A stretch of DNA of 64,000 nucleotides from an uncultured Candidatus Melainabacteria bacterium (GCA_934757255.1 CAKVLL010000004.1:37409-101408); one strand, 5' to 3'. Positions 37,260 to 45,765 are shown, numbered from the stretch's first letter. A program made the numbers and translations. Notes: generated by a model not told the origin, from the letters alone.

Positions 37260-37802
37260 ATGACAGACAAATTTCAATATGTAAGAGAACACGTTAGAGA
37301 AGTTCCTGATTTTCCCAAAAAAGGAATTTTGTTCTTAGATATCACAACTGCGACAAAAGACGCTAAATCAATGCAATACATGACAGATTTTTTGTATGAA
37401 CAATTTAAAGATGAGAAAATCGACTATGTTACCGGTATTGAATCTCGCGGATTTATTTTTGGTGCAGCGCTAGCTTACAAACTTGGCGCAGGTTTCGTAC
37501 CAATTAGAAAACCAAACAAACTTCCTGCAGAAACAATCAAAGAAGAATATGCTCTAGAATACGGCACTGATACAATCGAAATTCATGCTGATGCGCTTAA
37601 AAAAGGAGATAGAGTACTTGTAATTGATGATTTATTAGCAACTGGCGGCACTGCTTTAGCAGCTTGCAATTTGGTCAAACGAATTGGTGCAGAAGTCGCT
37701 GCTGCCGCATTTATTATTGAACTTGATCCTCTAAAAGGTAGAGAAAAGATTGAAGCAACAGGAGTTAAAGTTGTTTCTATGTTAAATTATGATTTAGACT
37801 AA
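37260..37802 (+). CDS. apt: adenine phosphoribosyltransferase
   Basis: 180 residues, normal length. The PRPP-binding motif is VLVIDDLLATGGTA, and VREVPDFPKKGILFLDIT and GIESRGFIFGAALAYKLGAGFVPIRKPNKLP are Apt-specific. It salvages adenine to AMP. It is directly after the glycosyltransferase gene and before a strong terminator. Confidence 0.96.
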   Translation: MTDKFQYVREHVREVPDFPKKGILFLDITTATKDAKSMQYMTDFLYEQFKDEKIDYVTGIESRGFIFGAALAYKLGAGFVPIRKPNKLPAETIKEEYALEYGTDTIEIHADALKKGDRVLVIDDLLATGGTALAACNLVKRIGAEVAAAAFIIELDPLKGREKIEATGVKVVSMLNYDLD

Positions 37803-37824
37803 AATTGTTATAAAAAAATAAAAT

Positions 37825-37862
37825 AAAAAAATAAATGCGTTAATTAACGCATTTATTTTTTT
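37825..37862. terminator. bidirectional intrinsic terminator after apt
   Basis: A perfect 38-bp palindrome centred on TTAATTAA: the arms contain AAATAAATGCGTTAA and TTAACGCATTTATTT and are bordered by A and T tracts. It serves apt and the convergent lytic transglycosylase gene. Confidence 0.88.
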
Positions 37863-37881
37863 AAGTATAAACTATAAAATT

Positions 37882-38493
37882 TTATAAAATTTCCATTATT
37901 GGTTCCGAGTGTCTTACTTCCGGAATTTCTTTTAAGTTTGGAAGTTCAATCGGCTTTGGAGTGTTTTTAGCTTCTGTATATCTTACAGGAGGCTGTGCCT
38001 TTGCTTGTTTTACCTTCGCAATTGCCGGATCCGGATTTGTTTTTTGATTATGGTATTCTGTCATAATTTGATTCACAAATCTACGAGTTTCACCATAAGG
38101 TGGAATTGTTCCACCAAATTTCTTTACATTTCCTGGACCTGCGTTATAAGCTGCTAATGCAAGTTCTGTTGAACCAAACATCTTGTACATCATCTTGTAA
38201 TAAGTCAAACCTGCCTTGATGTTTTCACTCAAGTAATAAGGGTTAAAACCCATTCTTTGTGCTGTTGATGGGAGCAGCTGGAATACACCTACTGCACCAT
38301 AGGGGCTTCTAAGTTCATGTCTAAAGCCGGATTCTTTTTTGGCGATACTTAAAGCTAACGCTGGGTCAACATTCATCTCTATTGAATGTTTTACAATGGT
38401 TTCTTTAATTACGTCTTGAGTTGGAGCAGCTTGCACCCTAACGCATAGCAAACTAAGCAATGCCATAGTTGTTAAGACTGTCTTTCTAATCAT
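37882..38493 (-). CDS. lytic transglycosylase (SLT domain)
   Basis: 203 residues. Signal peptide MIRKTVLTTMALLSLLCVRVQA. The SLT domain shows the catalytic Glu in IAKKESGF, then YGAVGVFQLLPSTA, ENIKAGLTYYKMM and LALAAYNAGPGNVKKFGG. It cleaves peptidoglycan glycan strands with anhydro-muramic products in the periplasm. The tail (about 150-203) is Pro/Lys-rich and disordered. There is no LysM. The gap upstream is 312 bp long and holds a structured element. Confidence 0.93.
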   Translation of the reverse strand: MIRKTVLTTMALLSLLCVRVQAAPTQDVIKETIVKHSIEMNVDPALALSIAKKESGFRHELRSPYGAVGVFQLLPSTAQRMGFNPYYLSENIKAGLTYYKMMYKMFGSTELALAAYNAGPGNVKKFGGTIPPYGETRRFVNQIMTEYHNQKTNPDPAIAKVKQAKAQPPVRYTEAKNTPKPIELPNLKEIPEVRHSEPIMEIL

Positions 38494-38523
38494 TGAAATC
38501 CTCTTATTATATTAGTAAATTGG

Positions 38524-38721
38524 ATTCTGTATTGCTACTGTAAAAATCCTCCCTACGGTTTCACTTTGTTCTCGCTTGAGTCCTAGCAGAGCGTCTTTCC
38601 TAAATTTTTTGTCCTTAACAAACTTGTTTCGGTGCCCCTGGTTTCGTGCTACAAAAAACTTGTTAGGCGACTATCTCTGTTATTCCTCGCACTCCGGCTT
38701 GGATAAATAACTATACAGAAT
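38524..38721. ncRNA. structured element of about 200 nt, ncRNA or MITE
   Basis: This fills most of the 38494-38805 gap. The ends pair (ATTCTGTAT 38524-38532 with ATACAGAAT 38713-38721), followed inward by ATCC/GGAT (38546/38701), TAGCAGAG/CTCTGTTA (38584/38675), GTC/GAC (38593/38669) and CCTTAACAA/TTGTTAGG (38613/38660). Its base composition is clearly richer in G and C than the surrounding AT-rich DNA. The rod-like layout could be a small RNA or a mobile palindromic element. I found no open reading frame or known RNA signature in it, and the strand is undetermined. Confidence 0.45.
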
Positions 38722-38805
38722 TTATGTCATTCACAGTTTAATACAAACAAGAAAATTTTTCAACCCTTTTGTTGTATTTTATACACTTAATCCCTCTGAA
38801 AAACG

Positions 38806-39135
38806 CTACACTAGTGAAAATTTGCGATTTAATAGACGGTGTTTATTTGACAAGAAATCCCATTCATTAACGAACAAATTTAACTTCTTATCCATGTTCA
38901 TGGCGTTTAGAATTGAAAAAATATCAGATGGAATATTAAAAAGCGCAATATCACTGATGTTGTAAAGCATATTTACAAAATCAAATGTACAATCACGCAC
39001 GAAACTTAAATCTATTCCGATTTGCATATTGGAGTGCAAATTTAATTCATTAGCAATTCTTTCAGCCTCCATTTTATCTATTTTAATAGATAGAGGAGTT
39101 AGAATACAAAAATTTCCTGATGTTTTAATTTCCAT
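38806..39135 (-). CDS. STAS-domain-like protein
   Basis: 109 residues. The order beta-strand (MEIKTSGNFCILTP), helix, strand (QIGIDLSFVRDCTFDFVNML), helix, strand (KLNLFVNEWDFL) resembles the STAS domain of anti-sigma-factor antagonists. At the usual DSSG phosphorylation site it has DCTF, so it lacks the regulatory Ser, although the Thr could replace it. Similar degenerate STAS proteins act as scaffolds. No partner kinase is adjacent. Family assignment is tentative. Confidence 0.5.
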   Translation of the reverse strand: MEIKTSGNFCILTPLSIKIDKMEAERIANELNLHSNMQIGIDLSFVRDCTFDFVNMLYNISDIALFNIPSDIFSILNAMNMDKKLNLFVNEWDFLSNKHRLLNRKFSLV

Positions 39136-39253
39136 ATTATTATTTTAAAATTTTTATCAAAAGAGTTGAATTAGCAGAAATTATGAAAAAACTATAACCA
39201 AAGTTTGATAATTTTGTTTTATAATATACTTTAGAAAAGTTTAGGATTTTTTA

Positions 39254-39874
39254 ATGAAAAGAATAAAAGAATTAACTAAAGAAGACTTCTTATCAGGTAG
39301 GGTAAATTTACATATACACACAACTTATTCAGATGGAAAAAGCGATTTCCAAGAAATATTAAAAAACGCAAAAAAGAATAACTATAAATTAATCGCCATT
39401 ACTGATCATAACACTGTAGCAGGACATAAAAAGTACAAAGACGATATTCTAATTACAGGAGTTGAATTTGATTGCTGGTGCGGCTATGTATTCATTCACC
39501 TTCTCGCTTATGGTATTGATGTAAATAATAAGAAACTTTCTGAATTTATGGCTAAAACAAAAGCTGAAACTGAAGGTGATTTAATTAGACTTTTTTCAAC
39601 CAGAAATGTACCCAAATTAATACAAGCCATTCATGACGCCGGCGGAATTGCAGTACTTGCACATCCGGCATGTTATTGGGCTATAAGCTTAGAAAATCTG
39701 GTAAAAAAGCTTATAAAATATGGATTAGATGGAATTGAAGTTTATTATCCTTATCCAAGATTTAGAAAAATTGTAAAATTTCATTCATCAAAAGATGTTG
39801 TAAAAATTGCAAATAAATACCCCCAATTAATAAAAACTGGCGGAACGGATTTTCATGGAAACGTATTTAAATAA
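39254..39874 (+). CDS. PHP-domain metal-dependent phosphoesterase
   Basis: 206 residues. Metal-binding motifs are LHIHTTYSDGKS, AITDHNTVAG, GVEFDC, HLLAYG, LAHPACYW and GTDFHG, the complete PHP series. Such stand-alone PHP proteins hydrolyse small phosphates such as 5'-AMP, nucleotides or histidinol phosphate. It is shorter than the usual 270-290 residues because the insertion domain between motifs is small. It is unlinked to its neighbours. Confidence 0.88.
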   Translation: MKRIKELTKEDFLSGRVNLHIHTTYSDGKSDFQEILKNAKKNNYKLIAITDHNTVAGHKKYKDDILITGVEFDCWCGYVFIHLLAYGIDVNNKKLSEFMAKTKAETEGDLIRLFSTRNVPKLIQAIHDAGGIAVLAHPACYWAISLENLVKKLIKYGLDGIEVYYPYPRFRKIVKFHSSKDVVKIANKYPQLIKTGGTDFHGNVFK

Positions 39875-39966
39875 GCATTAAACAATTAAATAAGCTTGAA
39901 AATTTATCATTACACATACAAACTACGATACTAGCAAAAATTTTTTTTACTGTTTTTAGTAATATT

Positions 39967-40779
39967 ATGAATATTCAGAGTTATAATCCAAATTTTACAG
40001 CTAATATAAATTCAAAAAAATTAAATTTCAAAAAAGATGATTTTTATGTAAGGATTAGAGGCTATGGCAAAAATAAGAGCTGGGCAAATAGCGTAATAGA
40101 AACAACAGATACAGCCGTAAACTTAATTCGTCGAGACACATTCATAGAAAATATCCTAAGATTTATCACCGCCGGTGTTATAAGAGCAAATCAATTTACA
40201 AATGATTTTAGAAAAAAAATACACACCGGCATATTAAGAGAAGATAGAGAGCATTGGGATTCTACTTCCAGCTGGAAAGGATGTGAATTAATTACAAATT
40301 ACTCAAGTATAGCAAGATATTCAACATATAGTAACAGATTTGATAAAATGTTTTCTAATAATCTAAAAAAACCTTATGATGATATCGATTTAACAGTTCC
40401 AATCATAAAACATGATGAAAAATATTTAAGACATGGGGATCCTAAATACATCGACGGCGCATTCAAACATATATTTGAAATTTTTGATAGTTTCAAAAAA
40501 TCATTTAACCATGAGGACATAAAAAAAGAACAATTGGATAGTGTTAACGATCATATTGCAGAAATAAGATGGATTCTTGCTCATGCTACGCCTTGGGACA
40601 GGGGCTCTGATGCAATTGCAAATATATTAATGCGCGCCATGTACAAGTCACTAGGAATAAAAAGTTATCCACTACAAAAAAATATTTCGCTTGACTTAGA
40701 AGCATTTTGTACGGAATTAACAGATTATAAAAAAAATTTCACAAAATATTTTCAAAACCCTCCAGAGATAATTGAATAA
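39967..40779 (+). CDS. tagged protein, unknown; RGSDAI-type C-terminal domain
   Basis: 270 residues; family not recognised. It begins MNIQSYNPNFTANINSKK, a variant (PNFTAN, 8-13) of the N-terminal tag seen elsewhere. The C-terminal 80 residues (IAEIRWILAHATPWDRGSDAIANILMRAMYKSLG, LDLEAFCTELTDYKKNF) are helical and conserved-looking, with a buried His-Ala-x-Pro-x-x-Arg-Gly-Ser core that suggests a ligand or nucleotide pocket. No signal peptide or membrane helix. It lies 92 bp after the PHP gene and is convergent with nadK, one base apart. Confidence 0.6.
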   Translation: MNIQSYNPNFTANINSKKLNFKKDDFYVRIRGYGKNKSWANSVIETTDTAVNLIRRDTFIENILRFITAGVIRANQFTNDFRKKIHTGILREDREHWDSTSSWKGCELITNYSSIARYSTYSNRFDKMFSNNLKKPYDDIDLTVPIIKHDEKYLRHGDPKYIDGAFKHIFEIFDSFKKSFNHEDIKKEQLDSVNDHIAEIRWILAHATPWDRGSDAIANILMRAMYKSLGIKSYPLQKNISLDLEAFCTELTDYKKNFTKYFQNPPEIIE

Positions 40780-40780
40780 G

Positions 40781-41557
40781 TTAATTGCTCATTGAAATTC
40801 CCCAATGAAGCTTATTCCGAAGAACGGAATAAAATCCATCATCATTTAAAAATGCTAAAACAGCCTTTTTCTCAGAAGTCTTTATTAAAATTTCTTTAAC
40901 ATCAGCTATTGTATCATATCCATCAATTGTAACTGATAAAAGTTTATCACTTGTTTTAACCTTAATATTTTCACCACTTGGAACAACCAAAGGTCTGGCA
41001 TTTAATGTATGTGGACAAATTGGAACTATTACAAACGCTTCTAATGCAGGATAAAGAACCGGACCTCCGGCTGAAAGCCCATAGGCAGTTGAACCAGTTG
41101 GAGTTGAAATTATTAAACCGTCTGCTATATAATCGCAAACAAATTTACCATTAATTTCTAAATAAAATTTAGAAGTTCTAGAAGGCATACAACCTTTTAT
41201 TACAAAATCATTTAATGCTATACGGTTTTCAGCCTCTAGCATAAGTCGTTCTTCTATAGAATACTTTCTAGCGACAACAGCATTTACTGCATTTTCGATT
41301 TCTTCAACTCCAGCTTGAGCTAAAAAGCCTAACCGTCCTATATTTATACCAAGAACAGGAGAACCGGCATAAAATCTAGCGCATTTTAATAATGTTCCAT
41401 CTCCACCAATTACAAAAGTAAAATCACCAAACTTATCCAAAGAATCTATTTCGAAGGATTTAAATTCCACACGTTTATCAATAAGAGTTTTTTCCAAACA
41501 TTCAAGCGCAGTTTCATAACCTGAAATTTGTTTATTGAATACAACATTTATCTTCAT
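40781..41557 (-). CDS. nadK: NAD kinase
   Basis: 258 residues. GGDGT is at 51-55; GINIGRLGFLAQ, ADGLIISTPTGSTAYGLSAGGPVLYP and ICPHTLNARPLVVP are the remaining NadK landmarks. It phosphorylates NAD to NADP. It is somewhat shorter than the E. coli enzyme, as common in this group. It is divergent from the DUF151 gene, sharing a 60-bp promoter region. Confidence 0.95.
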   Translation of the reverse strand: MKINVVFNKQISGYETALECLEKTLIDKRVEFKSFEIDSLDKFGDFTFVIGGDGTLLKCARFYAGSPVLGINIGRLGFLAQAGVEEIENAVNAVVARKYSIEERLMLEAENRIALNDFVIKGCMPSRTSKFYLEINGKFVCDYIADGLIISTPTGSTAYGLSAGGPVLYPALEAFVIVPICPHTLNARPLVVPSGENIKVKTSDKLLSVTIDGYDTIADVKEILIKTSEKKAVLAFLNDDGFYSVLRNKLHWGISMSN

Positions 41558-41587
41558 AAATGGATTATAACATATAAATCTGGCTTG

Positions 41588-41596
41588 TGATATAAT
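41588..41596 (+). promoter_or_regulatory. extended -10 promoter of the DUF151 gene
   Basis: TGATATAAT at 41588-41596 gives an extended -10, 22 bp upstream of the ATG; GAGG precedes the start codon. Confidence 0.5.
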
Positions 41597-41617
41597 TAAG
41601 GAAAAGAAGAGGTTATT

Positions 41618-42127
41618 ATGATAGAAATGAAGGTTATGGGCATTGCGCTTGATGTAAGAACAAATTCTCCAATCGTAGTGTTACACGATTTAGATAATAG
41701 AAAAGCTTTGCCTATTTGGATAGGTTCAGCAGAAGCAAGTGCTATTATAAGATGCATAGAAGGACTTGTTGTTGCGCGACCTATGACACACGATTTAATT
41801 ACAAATATTATAGAAAAAACAGGCTACAAATTAGAAAAAATTGAAATTAATGACGTTGAAGAAGAAACATATTATGCTACATTATTTTTAACTAAAGATA
41901 ATGAAACACTTGAAATTGATGCACGACCATCAGATGCAATTGCAGTTGCCATGAGAGCAGAAGCACCTATTTTTGTTACGGCAAATGTTCTTTTAAACGG
42001 TTCAGTTTCTACAGATACTGCAAAAGACGAAGAAGAAGCACAAGAATTTAAAGATTTTATACAAAACATTAAACCTTCTGATTTTGAAAAATTAATGGAA
42101 GGTAAGCATAAAGAAAACGATCAGTAA
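41618..42127 (+). CDS. DUF151 bifunctional nuclease family protein
   Basis: 169 residues. The BFN domain covers about 1-135: VMGIALDVRTNSPIVVLHD, LPIWIGSAEASAIIRCIEG, RPMTHDLITNII and the conserved DARPSDAIAVAMRAEAPIFV. Family members have reported DNase/RNase activity, and plant members bind chloroplast RNA; the bacterial role is unsettled. The C-terminal 35 residues are acidic and charged, a common extra. Immediately downstream starts the tandem array at 42170. Confidence 0.9.
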   Translation: MIEMKVMGIALDVRTNSPIVVLHDLDNRKALPIWIGSAEASAIIRCIEGLVVARPMTHDLITNIIEKTGYKLEKIEINDVEEETYYATLFLTKDNETLEIDARPSDAIAVAMRAEAPIFVTANVLLNGSVSTDTAKDEEEAQEFKDFIQNIKPSDFEKLMEGKHKENDQ

Positions 42128-42169
42128 TTTATAATTTGTTAATGGTGCAAAAAATTACACCCTTCATTT

Positions 42170-42687
42170 CTATAGAGGATGACTTGTAGTGCTAATCCAA
42201 ACTTGTAACCTAGCTAATGTCATCCGACCATTTGTCTACGTGCTTAGCCTCATAAATAACGCCCAACTTGTAACCACACCATAGAGGATGACTTGTAATA
42301 CTAATTCAAACTTGTAATATAACTAATGTCATCCGACCAAATATCTACGTGCGTAGCTCCGCAAATAACGCCCAACTTGTAACCACACTATAGAGGATGA
42401 CCCGTAGCGCTAATCCAAGCCTGTAACCTAACTAATGTCATCCGACCATTTGTTTACGTGCGTAGCCATTATAAATAACGCCCAACCTGTAACCCCACTA
42501 TAGAGGATGACTTGTAGAGCTAATCCAAACTTGTAACTTAACCCATGTCATCCGACCATTTGTCTACGTGCGTAGCCTTTGTAAATAGCGCTGAGTTTGT
42601 AACATTACTATAGAGGATGACTTGTAGTGTTAATTTAAACTTGTAGTTAAACTAATGTCATCCGACCCTATATCTACGTGCGTAGCA
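42170..42687. repeat. five-copy 109-110-bp tandem array with internal palindromes
   Basis: Units begin at about 42172, 42281, 42390, 42500 and 42610, the last truncated at the hook gene's stop. Invariant in all five: ATAGAGGATGAC, ATGTCATCCGACC and TACGTGC(G/T)TAGC. GGATGAC and GTCATCC are reverse complements always 35 nt apart (e.g. 42177-42183 and 42219-42225). A second palindrome, CTACGTGCGTAG, follows 14 nt later in most units. ACTTGTA-like heptamers recur with 19/65/25-bp spacing. Between these blocks the sequence drifts. The period is not a multiple of three, so it is non-coding. It lies between convergent genes and fills the 561-bp gap. Confidence 0.92.
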
Positions 42688-42688
42688 C

Positions 42689-43525
42689 CTATTGGGTTGC
42701 CATTTCCATTGCTGATTGTAACAGGTCTTTGTTTGACTTAATCAAGGCATTAACAAGTTCCATTTGAACTTTTGCTTGTTGATAATCAGACATATTAGCT
42801 TTAAAGTCTGTATTTGCTTGTTCTAATAGACCTGAGCGAATTTCACCACGACCGACAACCGGTTTTCCGGATTCAGGAGTTTCTACAAACAAACCATCTT
42901 TTACCTCGTACAAACCATTTGGATTATGGAAATTAGCGGTAGCGATTTTGTATAATGGCACGGAACGATTTCCACCATCGGCTTTTCCATAGATTGTACC
43001 GTCATTTTTAATTTCGTATTCATCGTACTTTCCGAGGAATTTACCGTTGTTCGGATCAATCCAAAGTTTAATATTTGTAGTCGGGATGCTTAATGCACCG
43101 CCTTTAAGAGCTGTTTCTTGATACAAATCATCACTTATTGATTTTGTACCTGACATGATTTCACCTTTATCGTTAAGGATGTAACCTTGAACGGTTGCGC
43201 CGTTTTTAGCTTTATATACACCTTCAGAATCAAATGTGAATTCGCCAAGACGAGTATATGAAACATTGCCATCAGGAGTGCGAAGCATAAAGAAACCGCT
43301 TCCTTCAAAGAAAAGATTTTCATTTGAAGTTCCGGGAATAGATTTACCTTGTCCTTGATTTTTGATGTTGTTGTCTATTACAGCACCCCCGAGGAATGTT
43401 TTGAAGGTAATTTTGTTTTCTCTAAACCCCGGAGTGTATACGTTTGTCAGGTTGTCTGCCAAAACGTCCATCCATTGAACCGTTGCTTTTTGGGTATTTA
43501 TCGCAGTTGTGTATAAATCATTCAT
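42689..43525 (-). CDS. flagellar hook-basal-body protein (FlgE/F/G family)
   Basis: 278 residues. The N-terminal rod/hook segment (MNDLYTTAINTQKATVQWMDVLADNLTNVYTPGFRENK) and the C-terminal helix (LLEQANTDFKANMSDYQQAKVQMELVNALIKSNKDLLQSAMEMA) flank a D1/D2 middle with EGSGFFMLRTPDGNVSYTRLGEFTFDSEG. The length is near that of FlgF and FlgG rather than a 400-residue FlgE, but position after fliK would suit a hook gene, so I leave the symbol blank. It is exported through the FlhA gate. It overlaps fliK by 8 bp and ends at the tandem array. Confidence 0.85.
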   Translation of the reverse strand: MNDLYTTAINTQKATVQWMDVLADNLTNVYTPGFRENKITFKTFLGGAVIDNNIKNQGQGKSIPGTSNENLFFEGSGFFMLRTPDGNVSYTRLGEFTFDSEGVYKAKNGATVQGYILNDKGEIMSGTKSISDDLYQETALKGGALSIPTTNIKLWIDPNNGKFLGKYDEYEIKNDGTIYGKADGGNRSVPLYKIATANFHNPNGLYEVKDGLFVETPESGKPVVGRGEIRSGLLEQANTDFKANMSDYQQAKVQMELVNALIKSNKDLLQSAMEMATQ

Positions 43526-44624
43526 CTTTGCGCCCCTTCTTTCTATTGTTTCTATCGTCTTGTTGTTCTTGTTTTCGATGATTTAACTCTTCGTAATCAA
43601 TATTATTATCGTCAAACCTTTGTTTTAGAATTGGAAGATTTTCTTTTAGATAAGCTTCAGCAACTTGAGAACTTGGCAAAAAGTCTGCTGAAATTTTTCC
43701 ATTCTTATTAATTTTTATAATGACAGAAATATCGTTGTCAAAATTTATTCTGATAGGTTTGTTATCTTCCATTGACTTAGCAATCATATCTGCTAAAGTT
43801 TTTGAAATTTGTGATGATTTTTGTGAATTCGTAACAGAATTCATGTCGACAGAACCGTTTTCTACAAGATTAGCAAAAAATTCCACGTCATTTTTATTCA
43901 TTGCTATATCATCAAACTTAACAACCGTATCAGTTGTAATATTTGTTTTTGCATCAACTTTTTTGATACCTTGATCATTTGTCACAGTTTTTGTTTTTGG
44001 TTCTTTAGCATCTATTTCTTCGACTTGTTTAGCTTTATTCAGTAAGATATTCTTTTGAGCAATCGCCATATTTTCGCTCATTGTAGAAAGAATTGCTTTT
44101 TCTTCCGCCAAATCACTTTCAGAAGCTGCAAGTTGATTGTTTTCATTGTTATTCTGTACAAAAGCAGCAAAAGGCTGACCGTTACTGTTAAAGTTCATAT
44201 TTGCGTTCATTTGCGGAAGTTGTTGCTCTTTTTTTTCTTGAATATTTATATTATTATCAATCAAATTATTATCCTCTTTTTCTTTATCGTCAAAAAAAGC
44301 ATCATTCTTTAATGAACTATTTATTTTATCATTCTTTTGATTTAGTTTATTAAGTTCTTCAACGGTTTGCTCTAAACCGCCTATAACATCTCCTAAGTTA
44401 TCTTCTTCTTTAACTACAGAATCTTTTTCCTTATATTCATTTACGTCTTTTTTATCAGCTTTTTTATCTTCTTTTTTAGACTCATCCGCTTTTGAGTCTT
44501 TTTCTGGTTTAGACATTTTATTTAATTCATCCGAAAATTTAACGTCACCTTCTTTTTGAGTTTTAGATGATGTTGTACTGTTTGTATTTACAGATGTTAT
44601 TTTCGATTGGGTATCAATATTCAT
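43518..44624 (-). CDS. fliK: flagellar hook-length control protein FliK
   Basis: 368 residues. The first two thirds are disordered, Lys/Asp/Glu/Asn-rich, typical of the FliK ruler. The C-terminal domain (about 280-345: KPIRINFDNDISVIIKINKNGKISADFLPSSQVAEAYLKENLPILKQRFDDNNID) matches the FliK substrate-switch domain. It measures hook length and switches the export gate from hook to filament substrates. It overlaps fliJ by 11 bp and the next gene by 8 bp, so all three are translationally coupled. Confidence 0.82.
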   Translation of the reverse strand: MNIDTQSKITSVNTNSTTSSKTQKEGDVKFSDELNKMSKPEKDSKADESKKEDKKADKKDVNEYKEKDSVVKEEDNLGDVIGGLEQTVEELNKLNQKNDKINSSLKNDAFFDDKEKEDNNLIDNNINIQEKKEQQLPQMNANMNFNSNGQPFAAFVQNNNENNQLAASESDLAEEKAILSTMSENMAIAQKNILLNKAKQVEEIDAKEPKTKTVTNDQGIKKVDAKTNITTDTVVKFDDIAMNKNDVEFFANLVENGSVDMNSVTNSQKSSQISKTLADMIAKSMEDNKPIRINFDNDISVIIKINKNGKISADFLPSSQVAEAYLKENLPILKQRFDDNNIDYEELNHRKQEQQDDRNNRKKGRKDE

Positions 44625-45111
44625 TTTTTTCTTCCATTTGTGCTTTTCTTAATTGTTCTTCAAACTCTTGTTCTTCAGTTTCTTCCCTTGTTCTTATAAA
44701 AAATCTTTGAACACCTATTTCTGAAAACTGTTTAAGTTCTTCCGCCTTTTCAGCTTCTATGTACGCTTCTTTTTGTTTTTCTTTATGCTTTTCAAGAACT
44801 TTTACCTCTTGTTCGCATTTTACAAGTTTTTGTTGTTCTTCTTCTAAAATAGCTTGAACTTTTTGCCTTTCTTGCTCCAGAACCTCTGCTTTATCCCAAA
44901 GATGATGAAGATAATTATCATAGTATTCCATCATTCTAAAGTCAGCTGATTTTCTATTAATTACTGTTTGTTGGATTTCTGCTTGATTTTGTCTTATCCT
45001 TTCTTCTGCAAGAAATACTTCATGCTGTGCCTTTTGAACAACTGTCTCTTGAGCTTCTTTTTTACGGATTCTCATTTTTAGGATATTTTCTAAACGATAT
45101 CTAAAAGGCAT
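44614..45111 (-). CDS. fliJ: flagellar export chaperone FliJ
   Basis: 165 residues, nearly all one long antiparallel coiled coil. The N-terminus MPFRYRLENILKMRIRKKEAQETVVQKAQ is the FliJ signature (F-x-(Y/F)-x-L-x-x-(V/I)-L-x-x-R). FliJ links the FliI ATPase ring to FlhA and helps recycle export chaperones. fliI, the usual upstream neighbour, is not here; an orphan gene lies upstream on the opposite strand. Confidence 0.85.
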   Translation of the reverse strand: MPFRYRLENILKMRIRKKEAQETVVQKAQHEVFLAEERIRQNQAEIQQTVINRKSADFRMMEYYDNYLHHLWDKAEVLEQERQKVQAILEEEQQKLVKCEQEVKVLEKHKEKQKEAYIEAEKAEELKQFSEIGVQRFFIRTREETEEQEFEEQLRKAQMEEKNEY

Positions 45112-45286
45112 AATACATTCTCACACATGTATTGTGGCAGAATTTTTAATATTTGAATACATCTATTTGTATGATTAATAATTTTGTTTAAAATGTCAAA
45201 CAAAAATAATTCTAAAGAACTATATAAAATGGTTTAACAAAAGGTTAAAATAAAAAGTATAGAGTAGAAAAAGAAAGTGTGTGATT

Positions 45287-45733
45287 ATGATTCAACCTAT
45301 TAGTGTCTTTTCCCCAAAGACATCCTTCAGGGGGGAATATTTGAATTACAACAACCCTATTAACAAGCGAACAGAAAAACGATTAGCTATTCTTAATGCC
45401 GGAGGAGTTTCAGTTGCAATGGGCGCCGTAACAACAGCAATCGCCAGAAGTTATACTTCTACTTGGAAACATGCCAGCTGGTTTGGATTAGGTGCAGCTG
45501 CTGTTACAATGATGTTTGTTTGTCCCCGTTTTATGTATAAATCAGGTATAAATGCTTATACCAAAGAAAAAGAACTTGATGTGTTTACAAAAGAAAAAGA
45601 AGTCCAAAAGAAGCTTTTAAATGATGTTGATGACGCAATCGAGCACCATAGCGAAGATTTGCATGATAAAATTGAAAACTACTCAAAATCAAAAACTCCA
45701 GATACAAAACTAACAAAAAATAAAATTTTGTAA
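45287..45733 (+). CDS. small tagged membrane protein, unknown
   Basis: 148 residues from the ATG at 45287 (a GTG two codons earlier is possible). The start MIQPISVFSPKTSFRGEY carries the F(K/R)G tag at 12-16. Two hydrophobic helices (about 37-58 and 64-84) are followed by a charged coiled-coil tail. No known family. Probably an inner-membrane protein whose tail is cytoplasmic. The gene stands alone. Confidence 0.6.
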   Translation: MIQPISVFSPKTSFRGEYLNYNNPINKRTEKRLAILNAGGVSVAMGAVTTAIARSYTSTWKHASWFGLGAAAVTMMFVCPRFMYKSGINAYTKEKELDVFTKEKEVQKKLLNDVDDAIEHHSEDLHDKIENYSKSKTPDTKLTKNKIL

Positions 45734-45765
45734 TAATAAAATGTAAAGTATGCTAAACTGTAATT

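Noticed and set aside
38524..38721. 6S RNA, SRP RNA or tmRNA
   Set aside because: The rod shape is suggestive, but I could not find the SRP GGAAG loop region, the tmRNA tRNA-like ends, or a convincing 6S central bubble. It is kept as an unassigned structured element.
42170..42687. CRISPR array or integron attC array
   Set aside because: Units are 109-110 bp with similar, drifting interiors instead of short exact repeats with unique spacers. There are no cas genes, integrase or cassette ORFs.
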